Part shown: positions 25,313 through 33,537 of the stretch, piece after piece | How positions within the stretch are numbered: the stretch's first letter is position 1 | Layout: each line of letters begins with the position of its first letter | Origin: Candidatus Omnitrophota bacterium | GTDB lineage: Bacteria; Omnitrophota; Gorgyraeia; Gygaellales; Profunditerraquicolaceae | Reading direction: 5' to 3' | NCBI GenBank assembly: GCA_025453445.1 | Contig: JALOQJ010000012.1 | Span: forward strand, 1-50,796 | DNA: 50,796 bases | Position numbers and translations under genes: made by a program | The notes under the pieces: model-generated | The model's database searches: none | Seen by the model: only the letters and a program-made list of their open reading frames with translations | What the model was told of the DNA's origin: nothing

Positions 25313-26384
25313 CCCAGACCATTTTCTTTGCAAAATATTTAAAAGCCCGCAGCAAATTTTCCTCATTCATCTGCGGAAAAACCAAACCATAGCCTGCCAG
25401 CAAACGACAGGTCTCCTTGGAATTCAGTTTATTATTAAAATTAATTGCCAGAATATTATTCTCTAAAATCGCTTTTTGCGCTGGGCTTAATTTTTTTAAA
25501 TCAAAATCTTTTAAGCTAACTGCCTTAGGCGGATAGGCGTTAATCATTTTACAACCACAATCTATGATTTTTTCAACTAATACCGGCTCTGTAGGGAAAA
25601 GATGATAGTTTTTATTCTGCTCTTTTGTGCGGGAAGAAATCAGGTATATTGCCTCGGCAATATAATCTACCGGCACAAGCCTTAAAAAAGCTCCTTTTAT
25701 TGGCAACTTATCAAATAGCCCCAAGTTACACAAAGAAAGCAGCTGGTAAATATTATTAAACTTCAATACCTTGCCGGTTTTGGAATGGCCAATAACAATC
25801 GGCGGACGGAAAATATCTATCCAGAGGCCTTTTTGGCGGTATTTATTGGCGGACTTCTCTGCTTCAAATTTACTCTGCTCATAAGTAGTCCTGAATCTTT
25901 GACCGAGATCAAGATCATTTTCTTTAAATTCACCCTGATAATCGCCATAAATATAGGCAGTGCTAATATGATTTACTTTTAATAAAGCCCCCTGCTTTTT
26001 ACATTCTTCTGCAAATTCCAAAACCCGCTCTGTGCCGATAACATTTACTGCCCTAATCGGTAGAAGCAGCCAGTTAAAATTAATTACTGCTGCAAAGTGG
26101 TATATTTCCTCAACCTCTGTGCATAATTTCTTTAATGTTTCCTGATCCAGGCCAAGGTTTTTCTTGGTGATATCGCCTTTTAGAACAATTAAATTATCCA
26201 TTGCCGAAGATTTTGTATCCCAAAGCTTCAGGGCCTCGCGCACCCGTATATCAGCACTTAAATTTCCTTTATCGCGTGCCAAAGCATAAACTTTATGCCC
26301 GTTTTCCAAAAATATCTTAGATAAATACGAACCTAAGAGCCCGGTAGCGCCTGTAATAAAAATTGTCCTTAATTTATTCGCCAT
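25305..26384 (-). CDS. NAD(P)-dependent SDR / thioester-reductase-like protein
   Basis: The 359-aa extended SDR has the GATGLLGS nucleotide-binding loop (about residues 12-19) and the active-site trio: Ser141 in ISTAYIYG, and Tyr168 and Lys172 in YEQSKFE. Together with VNVIGTERVLEFAEEC and FRPPIVIGHSKTGK this resembles the thioester-reductase/fatty acyl-CoA reductase branch (NAD_binding_4). It could reduce an acyl thioester to aldehyde or alcohol, or a keto group. I chose the ATG at 26384, one base after the KS stop, over a TTG at 26399. Confidence 0.82.
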   Translation of the reverse strand: MANKLRTIFITGATGLLGSYLSKIFLENGHKVYALARDKGNLSADIRVREALKLWDTKSSAMDNLIVLKGDITKKNLGLDQETLKKLCTEVEEIYHFAAVINFNWLLLPIRAVNVIGTERVLEFAEECKKQGALLKVNHISTAYIYGDYQGEFKENDLDLGQRFRTTYEQSKFEAEKSANKYRQKGLWIDIFRPPIVIGHSKTGKVLKFNNIYQLLSLCNLGLFDKLPIKGAFLRLVPVDYIAEAIYLISSRTKEQNKNYHLFPTEPVLVEKIIDCGCKMINAYPPKAVSLKDFDLKKLSPAQKAILENNILAINFNNKLNSKETCRLLAGYGLVFPQMNEENLLRAFKYFAKKMVWDE

Positions 26385-26385
26385 T

Positions 26386-27591
26386 TTAATTTGCCCCAAA
26401 AACTACGCAGCAATTATTACCACCAAAAGCAAAGCCGTTATTCAGGCAATATTTAGCAGGGATTTTTCTTGCAATATTAGCAACACAGTCAACATCGCAT
26501 TCCGGATCAGGAGTTTTAAAATTAATCGTCGGAGGAACAATGCCGTTTTTGATTGCTAAACAGCAAACAATCGCCTCCAAAGCAGATGCCGCACCCATAG
26601 TGTGGCCTAACATTGATTTGATAGAACTTGCCGGCGTATTATTTTTACCGAATAATTCCCTGATTGCTGTTGCTTCTTCTTTATCATTCTGCACTGTGCC
26701 GGTGCCATGCGCACTAATATAATCTATATCCTCTACGGACAGGCCTGAATTAATGATTGCTTTCTGCATTGCCATCTTAATCCCGTCTCTTTTGGGTGCT
26801 ACCATGTGATATGCATCGCAGGAAAGGCCATAGCCAAAAACTTCAGCATAAATATCCGCACCTCTTTTAAGAGCGTTTTCTTCTGACTCAAGTATTAAAA
26901 TTCCGGCGCCTTCGCCTAAGAGCATGCCTTTTCTCTCTTTATCAAAAGGCTTACATTCCTCCTGCGCCATGGCGTATAATTTCTGAAACCCCTGGAACGC
27001 CACACGGGAAAGCGCCTCAGCGCCTCCCACAATTGCCATATCCAACTCCCCGCTTCTAATCAGGTCATAGCCATAGCTAACAGCATAATTTCCGGCAGCG
27101 CAGGCATTGGGGAATAATAAATTAACCGGGCTTTTTAGCCTGAAAAAATAGCCGATATTACGCGGGATAGAAGGTGAAAAAGCATTCAAAAGCAGAGTAG
27201 AAGTAATCTCATCCGGCTCTTCCCTTAAAAGCTTGGCTACGGAAAAATCCAAAACATTTGCCTCAGCCATGGTTGTGCCGATAATTACTCCGGGTGCTTT
27301 ATTTTTTAATTCGGGTAAACTAATTTTAGCGTCTTTCAGGGCAAGCTTAACAGCTGCAATGGCAAAGCAAGATGCCCGACCAAAAAATTTGATTAATTTT
27401 TTTGGGATAAATTCAGCAGAATTAAAATTTTTTATTTGTCCGCCGTTGTGGCGCTTGAAATGGGCAGTATCAAAAAGATCGATTTTTCCGATACCTGATT
27501 TACCTTTGGTCAAATTCTCCCAGAAGGAATCATTATCCAGCCCTAAAGAAGAAATTACACCCAAACCAGTAACTACAACTTTTCTTTGCAT
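26386..27591 (-). CDS. Beta-ketoacyl-ACP synthase, catalytically complete (KS-alpha-like)
   Basis: The 401-aa FabF-type thiolase-fold protein retains the complete catalytic set: Cys164 in PNACAAG, His295 in SAHGTGT and His330 in MLGHTMGAA, plus Lys325. It should extend an acyl chain on ACP by decarboxylative Claisen condensation. It pairs with a second KS-like protein (27864-29102) that has lost these residues, with an ACP gene between them. The layout recalls KS-alpha / chain-length factor / ACP sets of type II polyketide and related systems, but it may also serve a specialised fatty acid. Confidence 0.95.
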   Translation of the reverse strand: MQRKVVVTGLGVISSLGLDNDSFWENLTKGKSGIGKIDLFDTAHFKRHNGGQIKNFNSAEFIPKKLIKFFGRASCFAIAAVKLALKDAKISLPELKNKAPGVIIGTTMAEANVLDFSVAKLLREEPDEITSTLLLNAFSPSIPRNIGYFFRLKSPVNLLFPNACAAGNYAVSYGYDLIRSGELDMAIVGGAEALSRVAFQGFQKLYAMAQEECKPFDKERKGMLLGEGAGILILESEENALKRGADIYAEVFGYGLSCDAYHMVAPKRDGIKMAMQKAIINSGLSVEDIDYISAHGTGTVQNDKEEATAIRELFGKNNTPASSIKSMLGHTMGAASALEAIVCCLAIKNGIVPPTINFKTPDPECDVDCVANIARKIPAKYCLNNGFAFGGNNCCVVFGAN

Positions 27592-27596
27592 AGGTA

Positions 27597-27845
27597 TTAA
27601 AGCAGCTTCTCCAGCAAGTCGTAAACATTTTTCAGGCAGGTAACCTTGGGGATATCGTCTTCCGGAATAATCACTTTGTATTTTTTCTCAATGCTGGCTA
27701 CGATTTCCAAGGCCATCATACTGTCAATGCCTAACTCTTCGACAAATTTTGCTTCTTCTTTTAAGTCTTTTACCGGAATATGCGCCATATCTGCGATGAT
27801 TTTCCTTACTTCCTTCTTCACTTCGCTAAAGTCTTTTTTCGGCAT
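27597..27845 (-). CDS. Acyl carrier protein
   Basis: The 82-aa helical protein has the phosphopantetheine attachment serine at Ser42 in the motif ELGIDSMMALEIV, where canonical ACP has DSLD. It sits between the two KS-type genes, 5 nt before the active KS, so it is likely the dedicated carrier for this cluster rather than the housekeeping ACP. A phosphopantetheinyl transferase is not encoded here. Confidence 0.95.
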   Translation of the reverse strand: MPKKDFSEVKKEVRKIIADMAHIPVKDLKEEAKFVEELGIDSMMALEIVASIEKKYKVIIPEDDIPKVTCLKNVYDLLEKLL

Positions 27846-27863
27846 ATTGCTTCCCCCTTTTCA

Positions 27864-29102
27864 TTAGTTGAATTTATATTTCTCCAAGATGCAAGCGCTG
27901 TTATAGCCGCCAGGCCCAAAAGAAGTAACCAATGCCAGTTTGATATTCTTTTTGCGGGCCTTATTCGGGACACAATCAAGATCACAATCCGGATCTTTTG
28001 TTTTATAATTAATCGTTGGGGGAATAATTCCCCGTTCCATTGCTCCGATACAAGAAGCAATCTGCAAAGTTGATGAGGCGGAAAATGTTTCACCAAGCAT
28101 AGATTTAATTGAACTCACCGGCAACTTATCCAGATGCCTGCCGAAGATTTTCTTTAAAACCCGAGCTTCAGTCTTATCAAGGCCAGATGAAGAATTGGCA
28201 CAACTGGAAACATAGTCTATCTCAGCCGGGCTTATTCCTGATTTATCCAAAGCTGCAATAATTGCTTTTTCCAGGCCTTCTCCGGTCAGAGCAATCCTGC
28301 CCATCTTAGAAGCATCAAAAAAACTACCAATGCTTTTAATTCTGGCAAAAATTTTTGCCTTATGCGCCTTAGCCTCTGATTCTTTTTCAACGCAAAAAAC
28401 CGCCGCAGCCTCTCCTAATACCGGGCCATTCCTTCTTTTATCAAAAGGGCAACTTAATGCCTCGCCTTTAAGGCCGGCCATATAACCTAATTTATGAAAG
28501 GCAAAAAATAAAGATGCTGTCAGAGCATCTACTGCCCCACAGATAACCTGTTTTGCTTTTGCCGTATCCAAGGCAATAAGCGCATACCTCAACGCCTCCA
28601 TACCTGAGGTATAGCCGCTGCTTACAGTAGCATTAAATCCGCGGATGCCAAAAGCAATGGAAACCTGCGATGATACGGCATTAATTACTGTCGAGGGGAA
28701 AAGCGCAGGACTGGCAAAATCTATTCCTTCTTTGAAGACCTCGCGGTCGAATTCCACAATTGACCAGAGGTGAGTAAAAGTCGTGCCGGTGGCAACGCCG
28801 ATATTATTTGTATTTTCAGGAGAAATTTTTAATCCCGCGTCTTTTAGCGCCATTGACGCAGCAGATAATAAAAAGAGCGTGCCTCGGTCAAGATTGCGCA
28901 AACTTTTTAATTCCAGGAACTTTTTAGGATCAAAATTTTTTATTTCCGCGGCTATACGCACAGGAAATTTTTTCGCTTCAAAAGAAAAAATTTCAGAAAC
29001 TCCACTCCTGCCTTTTTCCAATGCAGTCCAAAAATGATCTTTACCTATGCCATTGGCAGCCACTACACCTAAACCTGTGATCACCGCGTCATGATTATGC
29101 AT
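27864..29102 (-). CDS. KS-like protein lacking the catalytic triad (chain-length-factor-like)
   Basis: The 412-aa thiolase-fold protein aligns along its length with the neighbouring KS, including VITGLGVVAANG, SIKSMLGE and the PPTINYKTKDPDCDLDCVPN segment. All three catalytic residues are replaced: the Cys position is Tyr164 (SSGYTSG), the first His position is Cys301 (SSCANSS), and the second is Glu338 (MLGETFS). This is the pattern of a non-catalytic partner such as a chain-length factor, which shapes the chain tunnel in a KS heterodimer. Classical CLFs have Gln at the Cys position, so this is a divergent one. It follows the AAR-like gene by a 1-nt overlap. Confidence 0.9.
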   Translation of the reverse strand: MHNHDAVITGLGVVAANGIGKDHFWTALEKGRSGVSEIFSFEAKKFPVRIAAEIKNFDPKKFLELKSLRNLDRGTLFLLSAASMALKDAGLKISPENTNNIGVATGTTFTHLWSIVEFDREVFKEGIDFASPALFPSTVINAVSSQVSIAFGIRGFNATVSSGYTSGMEALRYALIALDTAKAKQVICGAVDALTASLFFAFHKLGYMAGLKGEALSCPFDKRRNGPVLGEAAAVFCVEKESEAKAHKAKIFARIKSIGSFFDASKMGRIALTGEGLEKAIIAALDKSGISPAEIDYVSSCANSSSGLDKTEARVLKKIFGRHLDKLPVSSIKSMLGETFSASSTLQIASCIGAMERGIIPPTINYKTKDPDCDLDCVPNKARKKNIKLALVTSFGPGGYNSACILEKYKFN

Positions 29103-30127
29103 TATAATATGGGCGCCTCAGGCACCCAGACTTCAAATCCGTGCCTTGTGGCAATGTCAGCAATTTCTTCCATCTTGTCCAGATTAATACTTTCGCCTAA
29201 AGAATAATTTGAAAGCTTCCCTTCCCATAATAAAAGCATGGTTTCCGCCAAAGACGCAGGAATAATACCTGCGGGTAATCCGGTATTGATATTAAGCCTG
29301 ACAGGTTTAGGTATTTTTATTAATCCTGCCCTGACTACGGTAATATCCTGGCGGCTCTTTGCTTTTGCGGTAAGCGAGCCGGATACTGATGCATCACAAA
29401 GAATCGTATTTGGCCTGAGGCTGGTTATGTCCAATTCAGCCTCCGGAATATCATCGGAAAAAATTACTATATCCGCATCCCTGACAGCCCTGGCAGTGCT
29501 GATATGCACAGCTACTCCTGTTTCCGGATTAAGCTGGGGAATAACTTCTTGCAGATGCTTAAGCTTAAATTCCAACTCCGGGTGGCTATTTAAGGTAATC
29601 TTAGCAGCATAGCCGGATAATTTACGGCTGCATAAAGAGCCAATGGCAGAGGCAGCATTTATTATCGCGACATGAGAACGGCTTAAATCAAGCTGTTTGA
29701 TTTTTGCCATACGATAAATTGCCTCAAACGCCGACCATGCAGCATAAGTACTGCCGCTGGTAACCGGAATTTTCAGGCCCCTGATAGCAGTATAGCCTTT
29801 ATCACAGAAAAGCGCGGCATAACCGCCAAGTCCTAAAATAGCAGCTCCTGATTTCTGGGCAATTGAACCGGCAGAAATTATTCTTTCCATTGCCTCCAAA
29901 GACTCTTTATAGGTATGGCCAATAATCTCCGGCAGGACGATAAAAAAACCCTGCGCTGATTTTGCCCTGCCACCAGAAGGAAGATTTTTGACTTTATAAA
30001 CGATAAAAGGCCAGGTGCGCTTAAAAAATAATTTTAAGATAAACCGCGGAATGAAGCGGATGAAAAAAGAGAAATTTCTCAGTTGTTTAACATTTATAGG
30101 ATGGATTAAATAAGCAAAGGTTTTCAT
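29102..30127 (-). CDS. Acyl-ACP-reductase (AAR)-family-like protein with altered active-site residues
   Basis: The 341-aa protein resembles cyanobacterial long-chain acyl-ACP reductases (COG5322-like): AILGLGGYAAL, PVTSGSTYAAW, a Rossmann segment near 153-170, and a C-terminal AETMLLLWEG ... KMEEIADIATRHGF that closely follows AAR. AAR converts acyl-ACP to aldehyde using NADPH through a Cys thioester. By eye that Cys falls at Ser292 (IPASLAET), and the glycine-rich loop is NAASAIG rather than GATGDIG. The protein may therefore have a changed or non-redox role. Its ATG overlaps the HTH stop (TGATG). Confidence 0.78.
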   Translation of the reverse strand: MKTFAYLIHPINVKQLRNFSFFIRFIPRFILKLFFKRTWPFIVYKVKNLPSGGRAKSAQGFFIVLPEIIGHTYKESLEAMERIISAGSIAQKSGAAILGLGGYAALFCDKGYTAIRGLKIPVTSGSTYAAWSAFEAIYRMAKIKQLDLSRSHVAIINAASAIGSLCSRKLSGYAAKITLNSHPELEFKLKHLQEVIPQLNPETGVAVHISTARAVRDADIVIFSDDIPEAELDITSLRPNTILCDASVSGSLTAKAKSRQDITVVRAGLIKIPKPVRLNINTGLPAGIIPASLAETMLLLWEGKLSNYSLGESINLDKMEEIADIATRHGFEVWVPEAPIL

Positions 30128-30345
30128 CAGAATAAAGTTACCTGCCGGCGCTCTTTGCCTTCGCTGTTATAGGCTAACTTTTCTTTAATCCAGCGCTCGA
30201 TGTATTTTTTATGGAACCGCCAGTCTGTGCCGATTTTAAAAGCTGGGATTTTACCCTCACGGGCATATTTGTGCACAGTCAAAGGATGCAGATTAAGATA
30301 GTCAGCAACTTCTTTAGTTGTCATGATTTCTTTTTCTTTTACCAT
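30127..30345 (-). CDS. Excisionase-type HTH regulator leading the acyl cluster
   Basis: The 72-aa protein has the same winged-HTH form as the protein before smc: TTKEVADYLNLHPLTVHKYAREG, then IPAFKIGTDWRFHKKYIERWI. It begins at ATG 30345 with AAGGTGGAAAT as a good ribosome site. It is the first gene of the 24-30 kb cluster and is translationally coupled to the AAR-like gene (TGATG). I infer a dedicated regulator of the cluster, probably autoregulatory; the family also includes phage excisionases, but no phage genes are near. Confidence 0.85.
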   Translation of the reverse strand: MVKEKEIMTTKEVADYLNLHPLTVHKYAREGKIPAFKIGTDWRFHKKYIERWIKEKLAYNSEGKERRQVTLF

Positions 30346-30381
30346 ATTTCCACCTTTTTTAGCATGTTTTAACTTATCATA

Positions 30382-30410
30382 TGTATACTAGCAAAAGTGT
30401 AGTTTGTCAA
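30382..30410 (-). promoter_or_regulatory. Sigma70-type promoter of the acyl gene cluster
   Basis: Perfect TTGACA (30410-30405), 17-nt spacer and TATACA (30387-30382) on the minus strand. Transcription would start near 30375, with a leader of about 30 nt ahead of the HTH gene. It lies just after the terminator of the upstream operon. Confidence 0.8.
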
Positions 30411-30422
30411 TAAAAAAGAGAT

Positions 30423-30459
30423 AAAAAAACGTAGGGGACGTTTAGACGTCCCCTACGTT
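30423..30459 (-). terminator. Intrinsic terminator after the lipoyl carrier gene
   Basis: A perfect 14-bp stem (30428-30441 with 30446-30459) with a 4-nt loop, followed on the minus strand by seven T. It separates the lipoate/TCA operon from the acyl cluster promoter. Confidence 0.93.
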
Positions 30460-30477
30460 GTGGATAACTCCGTTTAT

Positions 30478-30708
30478 TTATTCAATAATACCTAAAACTT
30501 CGCCGGGATGAACAGTATCACCTTCGCTTAAGATAATCTGAATCAGTGTTCCTGCAGCTGGGCTGGGCAGGTTAAAGGTAGCTTTGTCTGTGGTTATTTC
30601 CACAAGGTCGTCCTTTTCATTAACTTTCTCCCCTTGCTGAAAATACCAGTAAGAAACCGTGGCTTTTTCAATTCCCTCGCCTAATTCAGGTAAAATTACC
30701 TTTGTCAT
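30478..30708 (-). CDS. Stand-alone lipoyl-domain protein
   Basis: The 76-aa protein is a single lipoyl (biotinyl/lipoyl) domain with the attachment lysine Lys42 in ITTDKATF, and the start KVILPELGEGIEKATVSYWY typical of E2 components. Unlike E2 it has no catalytic or subunit-binding domain. It may be a mobile lipoyl carrier or part of a split dehydrogenase complex. It overlaps lipB by 4 nt and follows lpd two genes upstream, which fits joint lipoate metabolism. Confidence 0.9.
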   Translation of the reverse strand: MTKVILPELGEGIEKATVSYWYFQQGEKVNEKDDLVEITTDKATFNLPSPAAGTLIQIILSEGDTVHPGEVLGIIE

Positions 30709-31367
30709 AACACCCTCCCTCCAGCTAAAATAGAGCCAGGCTCAATTTTGCTTATAAATAGCTCTGACCCCATTTTTGAAATATCGCTTATTTCGATATT
30801 TCTGCCTAAAATTGTTTCCAAAGAAGTCAAATTTACATCCATGCCGCATGCGCGGATTAAATTAAAATTATCTAAGTCAGCGGCTTTAACATTGATGCTT
30901 AAACCGTGAAAACTGATCCAGCCCCTGATGGCAATACCGACGGAGCATATTTTTGCTTCTCCTACCCAAACTCCGGTTTTTCCTTCAATCCTTCTTCCTT
31001 CTACCCCGAAATCAGATAGCAGATCAATTACTACTTCTTCAAGCAAACGCAAGAACCAATGGATATCTTTTTTAAAGTGTGCTAAATTAACTACCGGATA
31101 AATTATCAGCTGGCCGGGGCCGTGATAAGTGACATCCCCTCCCCGGCTGGTTTCAAAAACGGATATTCCCCGATTAACTAATTCTTCCGCGGGAACAAGG
31201 ATATTTTTTTTATTCGCCTGCCTACCACAGGTAATTACCGGATAATGCGAGCAAAGAATTAAAGCAAACTGCGGCAAGCCGCTTTCAACAGCCTTAAAAA
31301 CTTCCTGCTGAAAAACAAGCGCTTTTTGGTAGTCAATCAGACCTAAATCAAATACTTCAAAGCTCAT
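30705..31367 (-). CDS. lipB: Octanoyltransferase LipB
   Basis: The 220-aa enzyme moves octanoyl groups from ACP to lipoyl domains in the first step of lipoate synthesis. The motif RGGDVTYHGPGQ (His82), the catalytic Lys139 in GEAKICSVGIAI and Cys174 in RACGMD are all present. The overlap with the lipoyl-carrier gene (4 nt) suggests that this carrier is its acceptor. LipA, needed for sulfur insertion, is not in the window. It overlaps lpd by 4 nt. Confidence 0.96.
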   Translation of the reverse strand: MSFEVFDLGLIDYQKALVFQQEVFKAVESGLPQFALILCSHYPVITCGRQANKKNILVPAEELVNRGISVFETSRGGDVTYHGPGQLIIYPVVNLAHFKKDIHWFLRLLEEVVIDLLSDFGVEGRRIEGKTGVWVGEAKICSVGIAIRGWISFHGLSINVKAADLDNFNLIRACGMDVNLTSLETILGRNIEISDISKMGSELFISKIEPGSILAGGRVL

Positions 31368-32611
31368 TTTAAAGCGTCATGAATGGTTTCTGATAAAGTC
31401 GGGTGGGCAAAAATGGTGTTTTTTATCTGGGCCGCAGTCAATTCTGAAGATAAGGCAAGCGTAAAAATCCCGATTAACTCCGTGGCGCGCGGCCCGATAA
31501 TTGAAGCACCTAATATTTTATCTGTACGTTTATCCGTAATTATTTTAATGAATCCCTCTGTTTCATCCAGAATGCGTGCCATACCGCTGGCTAAAAAATC
31601 AAATTTATTTATTTTAATATCAAAACCATTGTTTTTTGCCTCGGATTCCTTTAACCCGACGCTTGCTACTTCCGGGTCAGTAAAAATACAGCTTGGAACA
31701 TTTGCGCTGCTGTATTTTTTTGCTGAATTAGGGTGTAGAATATTTTCTATTACCATTTCTCCCTGATAAGCAGCGTAGTGAGCCAGCATCAATTTTCCAA
31801 TGCAATCGCCGGCAGCATAAATACTCGGTGTCGCAGTCCTAAGAAAATCATCTACGCTGATTTTCTCTTCAGGTCTCCTGCCGACACACACTAAAATACA
31901 ACTATAATTATCTACATTAATACTTGCCGCATCTATGTTTGTATTTACCTTAATTCCTTTTTTCTTTAAAGCAAGCTCCAGCTTCTTTGCTACTTCCGGC
32001 TCCTCGCTGGGCAAAAGCTGCGGAAGTTTTTCTGCGATTGTAACTTCGCTTCCCAGGCTTGAAAAAAGAGTTGCGAATTCGCAGCCAATAACTCCTCCGC
32101 CGATAATTAATAAAGACTTAGGGATTTCTTTTAAATTAAGAATATCATCACTGGTAAGGATTTTTTTCCCGTCGAACTTAAAACCAGTTAACTCAATTGG
32201 CTTTGAACCGCTGGCAATCAGGATATGTTCCGCCTCAATTATCTTACCTCCGGTTTCCAAGGTATGTTCGCCAACGATTTTTGCCTCAGCCTGAATAACA
32301 TCCACGCCTTTAAGCAAAAATTCCATGCCCTGGCGCAACTGAGAGATGATTTTATCTTTTCTTGCCTGAATCTCGAGAAAATTAACTTTAGCCTCTGAAA
32401 TAGTAATGCCGAAATTTTTTGCTTTTTTAGAGAGATTGCAGACTTTTGCTGACTGAAGCAGTACTTTGGTAGGAATACAGCCGCGGTTTAAGCAGGTACC
32501 GCCGATTAAATCTTTCTCAATCAGCGCTACTTTTAATCCGGCAACCTGAGCCTTTTTTGCGGCATTAAACCCGGCCCAACCTGCGCCGATAATCGCTAAA
32601 TCATAACGCAT
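31364..32611 (-). CDS. lpdA: Dihydrolipoyl dehydrogenase (short form)
   Basis: The 415-aa flavoprotein has the FAD loop IIGAGWAGFNAA, the redox disulfide C-L-N-R-G-C (Cys40, Cys45), the NAD loop IIGGGVIGCEFA, and the C-terminal FAHPTLSE with the catalytic His-Glu pair. It is about 50 residues shorter than typical enzymes, apparently through trimmed loops around the NAD domain (between KGIKVNT and DDFLRT). It reoxidises lipoyl groups on E2/GcvH-type carriers. It sits between mdh and lipB and shares their orientation with tight spacing. Confidence 0.93.
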   Translation of the reverse strand: MRYDLAIIGAGWAGFNAAKKAQVAGLKVALIEKDLIGGTCLNRGCIPTKVLLQSAKVCNLSKKAKNFGITISEAKVNFLEIQARKDKIISQLRQGMEFLLKGVDVIQAEAKIVGEHTLETGGKIIEAEHILIASGSKPIELTGFKFDGKKILTSDDILNLKEIPKSLLIIGGGVIGCEFATLFSSLGSEVTIAEKLPQLLPSEEPEVAKKLELALKKKGIKVNTNIDAASINVDNYSCILVCVGRRPEEKISVDDFLRTATPSIYAAGDCIGKLMLAHYAAYQGEMVIENILHPNSAKKYSSANVPSCIFTDPEVASVGLKESEAKNNGFDIKINKFDFLASGMARILDETEGFIKIITDKRTDKILGASIIGPRATELIGIFTLALSSELTAAQIKNTIFAHPTLSETIHDALK

Positions 32612-32616
32612 ATCTT

Positions 32617-33537
32617 TTAAGCGGTTATGTTATCGTATTGCGACTTAAGGTTATCAGCAGACCTGAAAAGTATTTCTTTTTCTTCTCTGGATAAATCCAG
32701 CTCAACAATCTGTTCGATACCATTTCTGCCCAAGCGGCAGGGAACGCCCAGAGAAGCATCTTTGATGCCGTATTCACCGTTTAAGCATGCCGAAACAGTA
32801 ATGGTGCGTAATTCATTTTTTGCGATTGCTTTAACAATATCGGCAATCGCTGCTGACGGAGCAACATAGGCACTACCGCTGCCAAAAAGAGCAACAATCT
32901 CTGCCCCGCGCTGGACTGTCCGGTCTATTAGAACTTTAATTTTATCTTCGCTTAAAAATTCATCCAAAACAACGCCCTTAATATTGCTGAAGCGCGCCAA
33001 AGGAAGCATGCCTTCGCCATGAATGCCGATCACCATCGGCTCAATATCAGTTACGGGAATTTTTAATTCCTGAGCAATTAAATTGGCAAATCGTGATGCA
33101 TCAAGGCTTGAACCCATGCCAAATACGCGGTTCTTTTTAAACCCAAGGGTTTTAGAAACAAAATAGGTCATCAAATCCAGCGGATTAGTCACGATTACCA
33201 CTACTGCATCAGGCGCATACTCTTTAATTCCACTACAAACCCCTTTTAAAACTACAGCATTCTTATTGGCTAAATCTTCGCGGGTCATTCCCGGCTTGCG
33301 CGCAAAACCCGCAGTAATTACCACAATATCAGTTCCTTCTACTGCTCTGAGTTCATTTGTGCCGATAACAGAATAATTCATTTTTAAAAGATGGCGGGCA
33401 TCATCCATGTCAAAAGCCTTTGCCTTGGCAAGGCCTGGCGCGACATCAATTAAAATAACCTCCCCAAGCCTTTCCTGAGCAAGCCGCATCGCTGCTAAGC
33501 CGCCTACATTACCGCCACCGATAATAGAAATCTTCAT
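32617..33537 (-). CDS. mdh: Malate dehydrogenase
   Basis: The 306-aa NAD-dependent L-malate/lactate dehydrogenase-type protein has the nucleotide loop [10 protein letters not shown], the substrate loop [13 protein letters not shown] with the Arg residues that select malate, [11 protein letters not shown], and the HGEGMLPL active-site His region. The multiple Arg residues in the loop favour malate over lactate. It overlaps icd by 4 nt and forms a compact TCA gene group with the aconitase-type subunits. Confidence 0.93.
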   Translation of the reverse strand: MKISIIGGGNVGGLAAMRLAQERLGEVILIDVAPGLAKAKAFDMDDARHLLKMNYSVIGTNELRAVEGTDIVVITAGFARKPGMTREDLANKNAVVLKGVCSGIKEYAPDAVVVIVTNPLDLMTYFVSKTLGFKKNRVFGMGSSLDASRFANLIAQELKIPVTDIEPMVIGIHGEGMLPLARFSNIKGVVLDEFLSEDKIKVLIDRTVQRGAEIVALFGSGSAYVAPSAAIADIVKAIAKNELRTITVSACLNGEYGIKDASLGVPCRLGRNGIEQIVELDLSREEKEILFRSADNLKSQYDNITA

